This document shows positions 12,031-23,636 of a DNA stretch of 64,000 bases, in pieces; the stretch's first letter is position 1; each line of letters begins with the position of its first letter. The stretch is from assembly GCA_013423325.1 (NCBI GenBank), contig BLJB01000125.1, positions 1 to 64,000 of the forward strand, in the 5' to 3' direction. A program made the translations under genes and the position numbers. The DNA comes from Usnea hakonensis (Eukaryota; Ascomycota; Lecanoromycetes; Lecanorales; Parmeliaceae). The notes below the pieces were generated by a model. That model worked only from the letters and a program-made list of their open reading frames with translations, made no database searches and was not told the DNA's origin.

Positions 12031-13358
12031 ATGTTTTCTAGAGGGTCCAAAATTGGCTTGGAGTACAGAGATCTATTATTTCAGCCCACTTTGACTTCTA
12101 CATGTGTCCAAACAAGGAGTCAGGTTCGCCAGGCGCTTGGTGAACAAACACCTCTCCAACATACTAGATTCTTATTTCGACGATATGCATCCTCGGCGTC
12201 ATCCCGACGATGGCAGACACGGCAAGCCAAAGACAGATTTGCAATCAATGCAAGAGTTGAGGGTCTTAAAAGCCGCGCTGCTTTCAAGCTTTTAGAGGTT
12301 AGCAAGTTTAAGCCTGGAATACTCTCCATGCCCTTCTTGGGCAAGTCCTGTCCGCTGATTAGACCTACCAGATCAATGAGAAATACAAGATATTCCGTGG
12401 CGGTCAGACAGTTGTAGATTTGGTACGTAGCCTTTCCCAAAATCAACACCAAGCCCTGAAACGGATAGGGTTACGCTCCTGGATCTTGGTCGCAAGTTGG
12501 TCACCTAGGCGTCCTAGAGATCAGGATAGAAAATAATTTTTCCTATTAAATCAGGTTGCTGTGGACCGTACTTGTCCCAACGGAAGAGTGTTGGGCATTG
12601 ATATTATACCGGCTCAACCGCCCAAAGGTGTGTCGACAATTCAAGGAAACTTCCTCTCGCAGGCTGTGCAGGAGGAAGTCAAGAGATTTTTACGTGATTC
12701 GGAACGAGGCCGCGCCAGACAAGCATTGTCATTAATTGCAGGGGATGGAGAAGACCAGATGACGGAAGAAGACCTTGAAAAAAGTTCGAGGAGTTACCTG
12801 GAACTTGAGAAAAGAGCCGACATGGGAGATTCGAGTCATGTCTATCCGGTCGCGGAGAATACACGTGGAGCCAGGTCCGAATATGGCGGGGTAGACAGCG
12901 GAAAGGTGGATGTGGTGCTCAGCGATATGTCCGAACCCTGGGAGCAGACAGAAGGTTTTTGGAAGAGGAGCCTGAGTGACCCGTATTATAGGATGATGAA
13001 TACGAGCGGTGTGAGCTTCAAAGATCATGCTGGTAGTATGGTAAAAATCGCTGAGGCCTTGTACCTAGTAGAGAGCTGATCAGGGTGCGTTATAGGATCT
13101 ATGTGACGCTGCTCTACGCTTTGTTCTCGATACGTTGCGAATCGACGGCCATTTTATTTGCAAATTTTATCAAGGCTCAGAGGATAAGGCTCTAGAGCTC
13201 CGCTTGAAGACCCTTTTCTCAAAGGTCCACAGAGAGAAGCCAGAATCTTCACGCAGTGTAAGAAGTCCAAGCCTTGTTGGCAGTGCTGAGGCTCATCTAT
13301 TGCACAGGAATCAAGAGAAGCTTACTTCGTCGGATTGAGAAGAAGAGCTGCGTCCTAG
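12031..13358 (+). CDS. MRM2: rRNA 2'-O-ribose methyltransferase, FtsJ/Mrm2 type
   Basis: Predicted 347-aa SAM-dependent methyltransferase of the RrmJ/FtsJ family; Mrm2 methylates a uridine of the mitochondrial large-subunit rRNA. Six exons: 12031-12297, 12372-12422, 12469-12495, 12555-13040, 13096-13257 and 13308-13358 (1044 nt). The Arg/Ser-rich N-terminus looks like a mitochondrial presequence. SRAAFKLLE precedes motif I GYAPGSWSQ (residues 107-115), which is encoded entirely by a 27-nt micro-exon. LSDMSEPWEQT carries the catalytic Asp, and HFICKFYQG the catalytic Lys. The last exon gives SREAYFVGLRRRAAS. An acidic insertion of about 60 residues between the halves of the fold is lineage-specific. 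The gene converges on ATG7 with 116 bp between the stops. Confidence 0.9.
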
Positions 13359-13474
13359 AATAATAATGACATTGAATATATGTGGCTCGAATTTCAATGC
13401 CCAACTTCCAATTTGAGAACCTTTCAGGCTCCCTTATGTGCTAGCGATGCCAACTTAGGTCTTGCAGACGATCT

Positions 13475-15880
13475 TCAAATCATCTCGCCTTCACGTTCTT
13501 CCTCGTTCTCTCCATCGTCGCTCCATTCCATCTCGGTCAGGGCTTTCTCTGCTGACCGCTGGACCTGTAGTGCGTCAATTCTGTAATCTTGTTTGTGATA
13601 GTGTCCTCACCTCTGCCAGTCCGCTGAGATCCTCAACGAATCCTTTCTCATTCAGTGCTTTCTTCACGAATTGCCAGCCTTCCAATTTGAAAGCACTCGT
13701 GATAGGGTACGAGCAGGCGCTACAGCAATTATAACTGTTACCCTTTATCATAATATTTTGAAAATTTGACAGGTAGCCTCGAATCTGATGAGGCACGAGA
13801 CCTAAAGGATTGTCTCCGCGGTCTTCTCTCGCGTTGTTTGGCGCTGGAGCAGAGGCTCCTAGAGGATGCTGTACTAAGGATACAAACATCTCGACGAGCG
13901 TTGCGGAAGCTATCGCTGCAATCCCTGGACGCGTGACTGTGCACTGCTGGTCAAGGGTTCGATCTGTTACAGACTGCAAGAAGGGTTGTCAGCCTCCTGA
14001 AACCTTTTTGCTTGAAAGTCGACTCACATCTGCTGGAGCTACGACATCGTTACAGAAGTAACAACCCAGATCTTGCCCCGGGGTAGATTTGCTGTTTGTA
14101 CCATGCCGCATGACAACGAAGGAGTCAAATCCCAACGCCGCATTCATGACTATTTTGCCCGCTGCCTTGCCCATGACCGTAGGCAGCCACCGACTTTCCC
14201 GGGTATCCATGAGTAAAAAGATGGCGTCATGCTGTTCCACGAGTCGGTGTAATGTCTCAAATTCTGACTTGACGACCGCTTCATCTATAATAGGATGCCC
14301 TGCCATTGGAACTGACATTACATAGCCGCTCGAATCGACACCAGGGTATACCTCTTTCAGCGCTTCTGACGCTCTGAATGCCTTTTTCGCTCCACCTGCA
14401 AGACAGTCTTTGAAGTCAAAGAGCGGTTGGCGAACAGGGTTGGAAAACGAGACGGAACCATTATCAACGAATGTAATTTTTCGAACACCCCAGCCCTGAG
14501 ATCGAACGGAGTGCTCAGTGACCACGAAGCCAATTTGCGGAAATAACAATTAACGCACCATAAGATTGCGCGCGACATAGCTACCCAATGTCCCTGCCCC
14601 TAGAAGCAAGCATTTTGTGTCCTTGATCTTATCTAGGTCAAGCCGCGGTGCAATCCGCCACTTGATAAGCTTCAAATTTAGATCGACGGCTTGGTCAGCG
14701 AGTCTAGATGGTAGCAGTCAGATGTTGCTGCCTGGCTCGAGCTTGGAATTCGGGAATACCGTTGAGGGTCCATGTATTCTCCTAGATTTGCAATCCGACT
14801 CATCATTTTCCCCGCGCTGTTGCGCTCCCAGCCAGTTACTTTCGGCATAGTGTCTGGAAGTGAGGAGCTTTGGGGATACGTGGTAGAGAGTCCACGAGCT
14901 TCTAGCACCAATGGAAGTATGATGCTCTTCGCTTCGTCCCGACGCGACTGAATATCTCTATAACATATTATCTGTACCCTATCCAGTCTCCATCGTCTGC
15001 GTATTAGCACTAGTAGATTTCGTAGCACCCAGCCCGGATACGTTGGGTACGTAGATGGATCCGTGAAACCAACATATCGATCCTCTTCAGATATGTCTTT
15101 GAAGAATTCGCGCTCAAAATCTATCAGGGATCCGACAGTCCAAGTGAACCCCAGCCTATCCCCCGGTGTCCCCGGTGTAGTCGGTCTGGGAACAATGTCG
15201 TCGTCCATGCCCGGACCACCTTCTGCTGCATCAGCTTTATCAGTGCATTTAACAACTCGTCGCTTCTTGGCAAGGAAGAAGCCGTGTTGCCGCGCGTCAA
15301 CTCCATATCGCCAGGTCTGAACAGAGTCTACGAGTGCTGCCGTTTCTTCCCCCGTCATGTGAACGATCCCATCTCTTTCTGAAGGACCATCTTCAGGCAT
15401 CGTCGGACGCGATTCTTTCGTGGGTGCTAGTTTCCATGAAGGGTCGGAGTGAAGTGCTGGGAAAGCGAAGAAGTAGGTGAATTTGTATTTCTTGAGGTCC
15501 GCAAAACAGATCGCAGTGAAGAAGGCGAGTAGAGAAGGACATGAGAACACCGTGCCATCATTTATCGCATCCCAGATGGTACGCGCAGCCTGTGACAATA
15601 TGGCAGCCTTATCCAATCCTCTATACTCCTCTATTGTATTGACATTTTTGATCATGCCTTCAGCCCGACAAAAGCCCGCCGGGACATTGTCATTCGTTAG
15701 CGCGTTGCCATGAATCTGTAGGCGACAGGAAGCATCTGGCGAATCGCTTGATCTGATCTCATAAAGTCCAAGAAGTCGTCTCGCAGAGTCGTCGAGCTTA
15801 TCATGATTGATCTTGTGAGAGGCGAGAGATGTGTAGAACGGGAGCTCGATGTCTGAGTTGAAGGTTGCGAATTTCAACAT
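13475..15880 (-). CDS. ATG7: Autophagy E1-like activating enzyme Atg7
   Basis: Predicted 728-aa E1-like enzyme that activates Atg8 and Atg12 for conjugation in autophagosome formation. Exons: 15880-14760, 14703-14559, 14495-14028, 13973-13611 and 13564-13475 (2187 nt). The N-terminal domain begins MLKFATFNSDIELPFY and contains the typical DKLDDSARRLLGLYE. The adenylation domain has the nucleotide-binding GAGTLG (about 409-414), GWGVRKITFVDNG and VMRHG. The catalytic Cys is about residue 589 in DQQCTVTRPG. The C-terminus ends in an acidic Glu-rich tail. The frame is open for 52 codons upstream of the chosen Met, but that part does not resemble Atg7. The gene shares a 374-bp divergent promoter with the dCMP deaminase. 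Confidence 0.97.
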
Positions 15881-16254
15881 TCCGTAATGCAGAGAAGTTT
15901 CGACGATGTTGACGGTACAGGTTACAGAAATGTTCGATATAAGTACAAGAATATCTCTGCGGTGGTAGGGCAAGTACGAAATCAGGTGAGCGCAGTTGCA
16001 CGCCAAGGTCGGATGACGCACAGTGGGTCGGGCCATCCCGCATATCCCGCATATCCCGCATCTAAAACGCGAATCACGCGCGAATCCTTTTTCAAAGTAA
16101 AGGGTCCACTAGTAGCTCCACTAGCTACCTATACTTTACATTTTATAAAATATGTAGGTACTGATGGCGTCTGTTGCTGTGTACATACTACAAGCAGCTC
16201 ATATTGCTTGACCCAATTGCGAGTGAAAAGTCTGCAATCCAGTGCGACATCACA
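15881..16254. promoter_or_regulatory. Divergent promoter ATG7 / dCMP deaminase
   Basis: 374 bp between two opposite starts. It contains a small tandem repeat of the 9-mer CCCGCATAT (16038-16060) and, next to it, two ACGCG cores at 16067 (ACGCGA) and 16076 (ACGCGC). They resemble MBF/SBF cell-cycle boxes, which control deoxynucleotide genes in yeasts. Function here is inferred. Confidence 0.4.
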
Positions 16255-17562
16255 ATGCTCATTGGATTGTGCGGAGGTAATCTATCGCCTGATATGCATT
16301 CGCTTACCTGAGAGACTTGAGAAACTCACACGTTCACCACAGGTATCTGCGCTGGGAAGAACTCAGTCGCCAATTATTTAACAGAATATCTAGGGTTTGC
16401 AAGGCTATATCTAGCTCAACAGAAAACTTCGCAATCGAATACTGGGCAACTCGATGTCAAAGAGAACTCATTTGCCTGTGTGGAATCTCTACTGGATTTC
16501 GTTACACGACATTGGCAGCAACGCTGGGTGACGACCGATGTGTGGAATGAAGCTATCCTAGAGAACCTTTTAAGACGGCCATCTTTCATCCTCGTCAGTG
16601 TCGATGCCCCCGTGAGCCTGCGGTGGAAACGTCTCAACAATCGGTAAGCTGGGCAAAGATCACTATCGCCGGGCAGGAAGATTGACAATCAAGTTGTGAA
16701 CAACAACGGGTGGCATCACCAACCCTAGACGAGTTTGTACTCCGCAACGATGATCATTTGTACAATTCCAAAATGGGTCTGGCATGCCTCATTGATCGCG
16801 CAGAAGTTCGCTTAGTAAACAACACTCAGTCCATCCAAGCGTTACATGAGACATTGCGCGATTTAGATCTGGCGAATGAGCAACGCCTCCGACCGAGTTG
16901 GGATCAGTACTTCATGCAACTAGCGTCCCTTGCTGCGCAAAGGAGTAACTGCATGAAACGGCGAGTAGGATGTGTCCTCGTCCGCGAACAAAGAGTGATA
17001 AGTACAGGCTACAACGGTACGCCTAGAAATCTAAAGAATTGCAACGAAGGCGGATGTAAGTTTTCCGAAGAGTCGTGATGTGGAACGCAAATAGTTGAAA
17101 TTGCCAGGTGCGCGTTGCAACGCAGGACATAAAGCTGGTGTCAATCTATCAACGTGCCTGTGCATTCACGCCGAAGAGAATGCGCTCCTTGAAGCAGGCC
17201 GAGAACGGATCAGAGAAGGAGCTATTCTTTACTGCGACACGTAGGTTATGCAAGCCTGTTGACCTGCGCTTGCTAACGCGTTGCGTATAGCTGTCCGTGC
17301 TTGACTTGCAGCATAAAAATCACCCAGGTTGGGATATCTGAGGTCGTTTACTCACAAGGGTATGGCATGGACAACGAAGTTAGTACATCTCTCAACTTCT
17401 CTGGGTGTCGTCAATCCTAACCAAGTTGATTAGACAGCGGCTGTCTTTGTTGAGGGCGGAGTAAAGCTACGCCAGTTTTCTCCTGTAAAGCATCTTTTCT
17501 ATCCACCTTTTGGCATGCTAATCAAATTGCAGCCTCGCAAAGGTTTAGTCCATCTCGCATAG
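16255..17562 (+). CDS. DCD1: Deoxycytidylate (dCMP) deaminase
   Basis: Predicted 328-aa enzyme converting dCMP to dUMP, the precursor for thymidylate synthesis. Seven exons: 16255-16276, 16343-16643, 16694-17055, 17108-17240, 17291-17378, 17434-17484 and 17533-17562 (987 nt). The C-terminal deaminase domain has HAEEN (zinc His249 and catalytic Glu251) and PCLTC (zinc Cys276 and Cys279), plus GYNGTPRNLKNC. The N-terminal 140 or so residues begin MLIGLCGGICAGKNS, a P-loop-like motif reminiscent of nucleotide kinases. A start further downstream would lose this region, whose splicing keeps frame perfectly. Confidence 0.95.
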
Positions 17563-18205
17563 ACGCATACCATACAGCCAATTGTGCTGGGTAGGCAGCG
17601 ACCACGTTAGAGTTCTAGTATTACCTCGGCCTTTACGAAGTTGATGTCTACCTGCTGCGAGCGCCTAGATTGTCTTAGCATCTTGTCAAGAGCCACATGA
17701 TTCAATTTGTCAGTTTTAGTCTTCTACCCTAGAGAGTGATGCTAAAGGCAATGCAGACGTGACTGAATCACCCTTGTGCCACGTGAACTCTTCAGGGGCT
17801 ACCGATAGTGGGATTTCAGTAATTTCGTCTTCGGAATGATCTATGCTCTAGAGAAGAGAATTATAATCTGTTGACTTTCAGATTATGTAGCTGCCTAGAA
17901 TGATAGGGCGGAACCTCGGCTAGTTCACGCCTGGAGGCGCAAAAAGCTTGCGAATTGCTTGGCACTTTTTTTGCAAGATACGGTAGGTGTAAACCCTCGA
18001 ACATCAATAATATAGCCCCATAACTACAACGAATCTTTGAAACATCTATATATTAATACTAGTCGTCTCTTATTAGTAGTTTATGATTGTGATCATAGAT
18101 TTGGGACTAATTTGCACAACCTCGGGAAGACTGCCGCCGAGACGCGAGGGATAAGACGGAAAGCCCCCTTTTGGAGAATTGACTACAAAAGGAGCATATT
18201 ATAGC
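17563..18205. other. Intergenic, DCD1 to HIS7
   Basis: 643 bp upstream of HIS7. I looked for a Gcn4/CPC1 site (TGACTCA), expected for a histidine gene; the closest match is an interrupted TGACTGAATCA near 17760, which is weak. No ORF or RNA gene is evident. Confidence 0.4.
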
Positions 18206-20002
18206 ATGCCTACAGTACATCTCCTGGATTACGTTGCTGGTAACGTGCGATCTCTAGCGAATGCCATCCAAAAATTGGGTTATCAAATAGAATGGATCAA
18301 TGGGCCCGAGGATATTGAGAATGCCGAGGTTCGTAGACAGCATCCAAGCCTATGATCGATAGAATACTAAGAGGCATATCAGTAGTCAAGGTGCTGACGA
18401 GACGTAAATAGTCATTGATATTACCAGGTGTTGGTCACTTTGGACACTGCCTCTCTCAATTTGCTCGCAGCGGCTATCTCAGTCCCATTCGTAAGCATAT
18501 TGAGTCTGGAAAACCATTCATGGGGATTTGTGTTGGCCTGCAAGCATTGTTCGATGGATCCGCAGAAGATACGAACGTTGCAGGCATTGGAATTGTCCCT
18601 GGATGTCTGACCAGGTTTGATAGTGTAGACAAAAGCGTACCGCACATTGGTTGGAATTCGGCACGAGTCTTTAGGAATGATGTTTCCCAGCATGAGAGCT
18701 ACTATGGGCTACGAAACAGCAGCAAATACTACTATGTCCACTCTTACGCAGTCCCGTACCAACAAGGCTTCCTTGAGCACGAGGGTTGGACCGTTGCAGT
18801 TGCAAAGTACGGCGAGGAGCAGTTTGTGGGCGCCCTCGGCCGAGATAATGTCTTTGCAACTCAATTTCATCCAGAGAAGAGTGGAATTGCTGGCTTGAGG
18901 GTCCTCAAAGCGTTCCTTGAAGGCAACCGCTGGGAGACTCTAGGAGGAGTAGCACAGAACGATGCCAGTCAAGGCCTCACACGCAGAGTTATTGCATGCC
19001 TCGATGTACGTACGAATGACGAAGGTGATTTGGTGGTCACAAAAGGAGACCAGTACAATGTTCGGGAAAAAGGCAGTGCTATGAGAGGAGGGCAAGTCCG
19101 AAATTTAGGCAAACCAGTTGATATGGCTCGTAGATACTACGAGCAAGGCTCCGACGAGATTACTTTTCTCAACATCACGTCTTTCCGCAACTGCCCTCTA
19201 GCAGACCTTCCTATGCTCGAAATCTTGAGGCAAACATCAGAAAATGTCTTCGTGCCATTGACGATAGGTGGCGGGATCAGAGACACAGTTGATATTGATG
19301 GCGTCAAAGTATCAGCTCTTGAGGTTGCTACTCTCTACTTCAAATCTGGTGCTGACAAGGTTAGCATTGGGTCCGATGCTGTTGCCGCTGCTGAAGAGTA
19401 TCTAAAGAGCGGAAAACGGCTGTCTGGGACGACGGCAATCGAAACGATATCTGCTGCATATGGGAATCAAGCGGTTGTTGTCAGCATCGACCCTAAGCGG
19501 GTCTACATCAAGTCGCCTAACGAGACTGATCACCACGCAATCAAAACGCAGTTTCTTGGTCCTTCAGGGGAGGAGTATTGCTGGTACCAGTGCACCGTTA
19601 GAGGCGGACGTGAAGGGCGAGATCTTGACGTCCATCAATTGGTCATGGCAGTCGAAGCCATGGGCGCTGGCGAGATTCTACTTAATTGCATAGACAAGGA
19701 CGGCAGCAACAGCGGATTCGATCTAGAGTTGATCAATGATGTGAAATCCTCAATCGAAATACCAGTCATTTCGTCAAGTGGAGCTGGCAACCCTATACAT
19801 TTTGAGCAAGTCTTTGAGCGGACATCGACAGACGCTGCTTTGGGAGCTGGCATGGTATGTCTTGCACACCAATGCGCCGTCTCCTACGTGCTGAATCTCT
19901 CAACAGTTTCACCGCGCCGAGTACACAGTCAAGGAGGTAAAAGATTATCTAGGGACAAAGGGTTTCTTGGTGAGACAATCCGAAAGCGAAAGCGATATTT
20001 GA
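18206..20002 (+). CDS. HIS7: Imidazole glycerol phosphate synthase HisHF
   Basis: Predicted 553-aa bifunctional enzyme (glutamine amidotransferase plus cyclase) of histidine biosynthesis. It makes imidazole glycerol phosphate and releases AICAR. Exons 18206-18328, 18412-19854 and 19907-20002 (1662 nt). The HisH half begins MPTVHLLDYVAGNVRSL and has PGVGHFG, the nucleophile loop GICVGLQAL (Cys near residue 82) and QFHPEKSG (catalytic His and Glu). The HisF half starts about residue 205 with RVIACLDVR and contains TIGGGIRD and SSGAGNP. The length equals the yeast fusion enzyme. The first intron uses the weak donor GTTCGT. Unspliced reading of the last intron would replace the real end FLVRQSESESDI. 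Confidence 0.97.
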
Positions 20003-20974
20003 AAGGCGATTGGTTTTCCATCAATGGGGACATGCATTTCACTTTCTGTAGACTCAATACATACAGTAATACAACTAAGAAAGCCACAATCAATGTCCGA
20101 TTCGTAAAGTAACGAACAAGCCGACTTATAAGATTTGCCTTCGAACACCCACCAGTCAACACAAATTGCTAGCGGCATGCTGAGTCATGCTACTCGCCAC
20201 TAGCACTATCCCACTTGACAATGCGTTCCGTTCTCATTTCAACGCCTCTATTCTTTCTTCCAGCTATCAACCCGCGCTCAAATATCACCACAGGATCATA
20301 CATCACGCTTGTCTAAGTGCTTTTCAAACGAATTGTGATTCTCACTTCTACATCTCTCTGTTCGTCTCTTCAAGTCGACTTTTGACTTGGCATTGTTCGG
20401 CTCTCCCCCTCACTATCGACTTGCGACCAGCCCAGACGACTGACCCATGTGACGATGCTTACATCAATATCATCCAAGCACGGTAATGTGAAGACTTATT
20501 GACGTCTTGGGCTTGGATCGGACATTGGGAAAGGGGAATATTGCTAGCATTGGGCTCGTGCCTCGGGTTTTGGATGTCATTAAGGCTGCTGTCCACATTT
20601 CACAATCCGACTTTTGCTCTTTCGGTATTTCCGTTGTGTATACGTGTCTGAGATTTCTGTAATCAGGCATACTGCAAACACTGTGCTTGTGCTTATTCAA
20701 CGCTCAAAAATCAAACAACACGATTTGTGCTAGCAAGGACAGACTGCTCTAGGATACTGCAAGACACAATTGATATCTTGTTCAGAATACTAATCTTGAC
20801 TCTTGCCTCTCGACGTCCAAAGATCTTGAGGGGTTCTACAATATCACCAAATGCTTTTGAGGTTCCTCGACCTAGACTCCTAAAAACGACATTCGGTTTC
20901 GCTTTCCTCGGACGCACTTTTCGCTCAGCAAGCCTCCCACTCTGAATCATCTGTGAATTAGAGCCTCAAACAAT
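20003..20974. other. Intergenic, HIS7 to MPE1
   Basis: 972 bp with pyrimidine-rich stretches on the plus strand (about 20220-20440 and 20750-20940), as expected for the promoter and 5' leader of the downstream gene. No convincing coding frame or structured RNA is visible. Confidence 0.4.
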
Positions 20975-22967
20975 ATGTCTTCTTCCGTGTTCTTCCGCTT
21001 CAAATCTCAGAAGGAGCCTTCTAGGGTAGCTTTTGATGGGACTGGTATTTCGGTTTTCGAGCTAAAACGAGAAATAATAACCTTGAATCGACTTGGTGAT
21101 GGTACAGACTTTGAATTGATCATATGTTCTGAAGACACCAACGAAGGTGAATTTTGTCATGACGCAGGCTATACTACCTGTGAAGCTATAGCGTACAAGA
21201 TCCTAACATGGCTACAGAATACGACGATGATACCACAGTTATTCCCCGATCGACCACTGTCATTGCGAAGAGACTTCCACCAGCAAAAGCAGGACGAGGA
21301 GGTGCTGCAAGATATGTATCGGGTAAGATGCCTCAAAACGCAAGAATGCTTCCTCGAACAGAGGCAACACCAACTCATTCCTCATCTTCCAACCCACCTA
21401 GTGGAGTAATAGCGATGAACGGAGCCCAGAACGAAGAAGAAAGAATTGCGGCAATGTTCAGAATTGGCGCAGATCAGTGGGCGCAGCAACAACAAGAGAT
21501 GGCCAAGTAAGTGTCGTATCTCTATGGAGTGAAGGAGTTCATTTACTAAAACGAGACGACGAAAGTGCGACACCAGTGCATCGAGCTGGACCCAACAAAG
21601 GCAAACCGGCGAACCTGCCAGATCATCCTCCTCCTCCTGGATATATTTGCTACCGGTGTGGGGAAAAAGGTCATTGGATCATGGTCTGTCCTACAAACGA
21701 CGACCCTGCCTACGACGGCCGACCTCGAGTAAAGCGCACAACAGGCATTCCTCGCTCATTCCTCAAAACCGTTCAGAAGCCGACGTCACTCATCATTGAC
21801 GGTACCATAGATGAAACAAATCAACCGGCAGGAATTATGGTCAATGCTGAAGGAGAATGGGTCGTAGCAGAGCCTGATAAAGCGACATGGGCGCAGTTCC
21901 AGGCAAAGGCTAAGGTTGCTGCAGTGGCTCAGGAGGCTGCTGCGCGGGGTAGTAAAGAGCTTCGGGACCGAGGATTAGAGTGCTCGATTGACAAGCGTCT
22001 TTTTGTAAACCCTACAAAGACACCATGCTGTCAATCAACATTTTGCCGTGATTGCATCACAAATGCGTTACTCGAGAACGACTTGCGCTGTCCAGAGTGT
22101 TCCACTGAGAATGTTCCAATCGATGACCTGGTGCCTGATGAGCAGATGAAGATCAAGATCCGAAGCTATGAGGAAGAAGCAGCTGGCGATCAGATACGGA
22201 GAGAGAGTTCAAAGAGTCCGATCAATGGTGAGCCACAGAAAGCCGTTCACTCGCCACCTAAAAGCGACTCCATGAGGACGCCGCCACCTCAGAAATCTCT
22301 CACCGTCAGTGGCATTTCAAGAAAACGGCCTCCCGAGTCTGAGCTTCAAAATGATCGTAAGGCACCTGATCCCGCTGTCGGAGGTCTAAAGACAAACCTT
22401 GCCAACGGGATCGGGCCAGACATAGACCAACGAAAGCCAGCCGCAGCATCCAAGACGTCTGCTAACGCACAGCCTTCGCTCTCAAACGGAGTCTTCACAA
22501 TGCCTCATCCAATGAAATCTACGACTTTCCCCAACATCAATGGTTTCATGGGTATGCCGATGAACATGACGCCTGCAGGAAACATGAATACTCCAATACA
22601 GAACCCTATGTTGATGGCACATGGCCCATTCATGGGCAACGACTGGAGCAACATGTGGGCAGGCGGCTTTCCACAGCAATCGATGACCATGGGAGGGGTT
22701 GGCTTCCAGAACGGTATAATGCCGAATGGAGGCTACAACCAATACAACCCGATGGGCAGTAATTTTATGAACATGAACAGCATTGGGATGAGTGGGGAGG
22801 GCACGAATGGTCAGGCAATGGGTTCGTTTGCGAACCAACAGCGAACGACATTCAGCGCTCCGACGACGAATGAGGAGGATAGTGCGTATATTCGCAAGCC
22901 GGTCAACCCACATCGCCATCAGGCCAGACGAAATGTGCAGAGGCCGGCAGACTACCGGGAGATCTAG
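20975..22967 (+). CDS. MPE1: Cleavage/polyadenylation factor Mpe1 (RBBP6-like)
   Basis: Predicted 620-aa subunit of the mRNA cleavage and polyadenylation complex. Exons 20975-21146, 21218-21506 and 21566-22967 (1863 nt). A DWNN ubiquitin-like domain (residues 3-80, starting SSVFFRFKSQ) is followed by a CCHC zinc knuckle (Cys182, Cys185, His190, Cys195 in CYRCGEKGHWIMVC). A RING/U-box-like domain lies at about residues 290-335 (LECSIDKRLF ... CCQSTFCRDC ... CPEC). The C-terminal third is Met/Asn/Gly/Pro-rich low complexity, common in fungal Mpe1. The second intron has branch-like CTAAAAC and acceptor AAAG, and restores EMANATPV. Confidence 0.95.
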
Positions 22968-23636
22968 GAGGTCAGACATATCTCAACAGCATCAAGCATG
23001 GAAAGGGGGAAGGAGTCACGGTTACAGAGAAAGATCACTGGGTCGATATCATGTTCTGGCGAATGAAGGGGTTTGGCATGGTATTTACTTGTGGTGGCGA
23101 GGAAGGAATCATGGCGCACTGGTTAGACATTCATGTGCAAGTACTCATATGCGTACTATAGATCTCATGGCAGACTTAGACCTTGATTATGGAGACACGA
23201 AAAGCCATTGTTTCGAATTTCAGACATTCTTTTCTCAGCGACAGCCCCCTGGGTTTTTGTGGTGCGGGTGTCGGATTTTGGATTGTAGCCCCTCATCCTC
23301 ATGTGACGTTACGAGGCAGCCCCACATCAACGACGTTCACTTTCCTTACCCTGACCTTTCCGTCATTCTTCTGACGTACGAGTACTATCATGGATGTCAA
23401 GTTGACTACACGTTTGATACATGAAGTGTTTTGATGGCCAATTTTCTTTATGCCTGACTCAACCGATTCTCACTACACTCAAGTCGCAAATCTCTCTCCA
23501 GAAGAGTCGAAACGGTCGTACGCTGCAAAGCTACCCGTATTGGCGCAACGGAATACCGACGATAAATTCTGGGTTTACTCGTATAAGTTTGCGAATTCCA
23601 TCCCGGTTATATTCTCCAAAAGTCTCCCACCTCAAC
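22968..23636. other. Intergenic, MPE1 to Yippee-domain gene
   Basis: 669 bp. An open frame continues upstream of the Yippee start, but it is Ser/Thr-rich without family resemblance. I treat it as leader and promoter; nothing else stands out. Confidence 0.4.

Noticed and set aside
15881..16036. 52-codon N-terminal extension of ATG7
   Set aside because: The frame is open, but the extension does not look like Atg7, and MLKFATFNSDIELPF is the normal family start.
22482..22979. 165-codon frame antisense to MPE1
   Set aside because: His/Arg-rich shadow of the Met/Asn/Gly low-complexity tail of MPE1.
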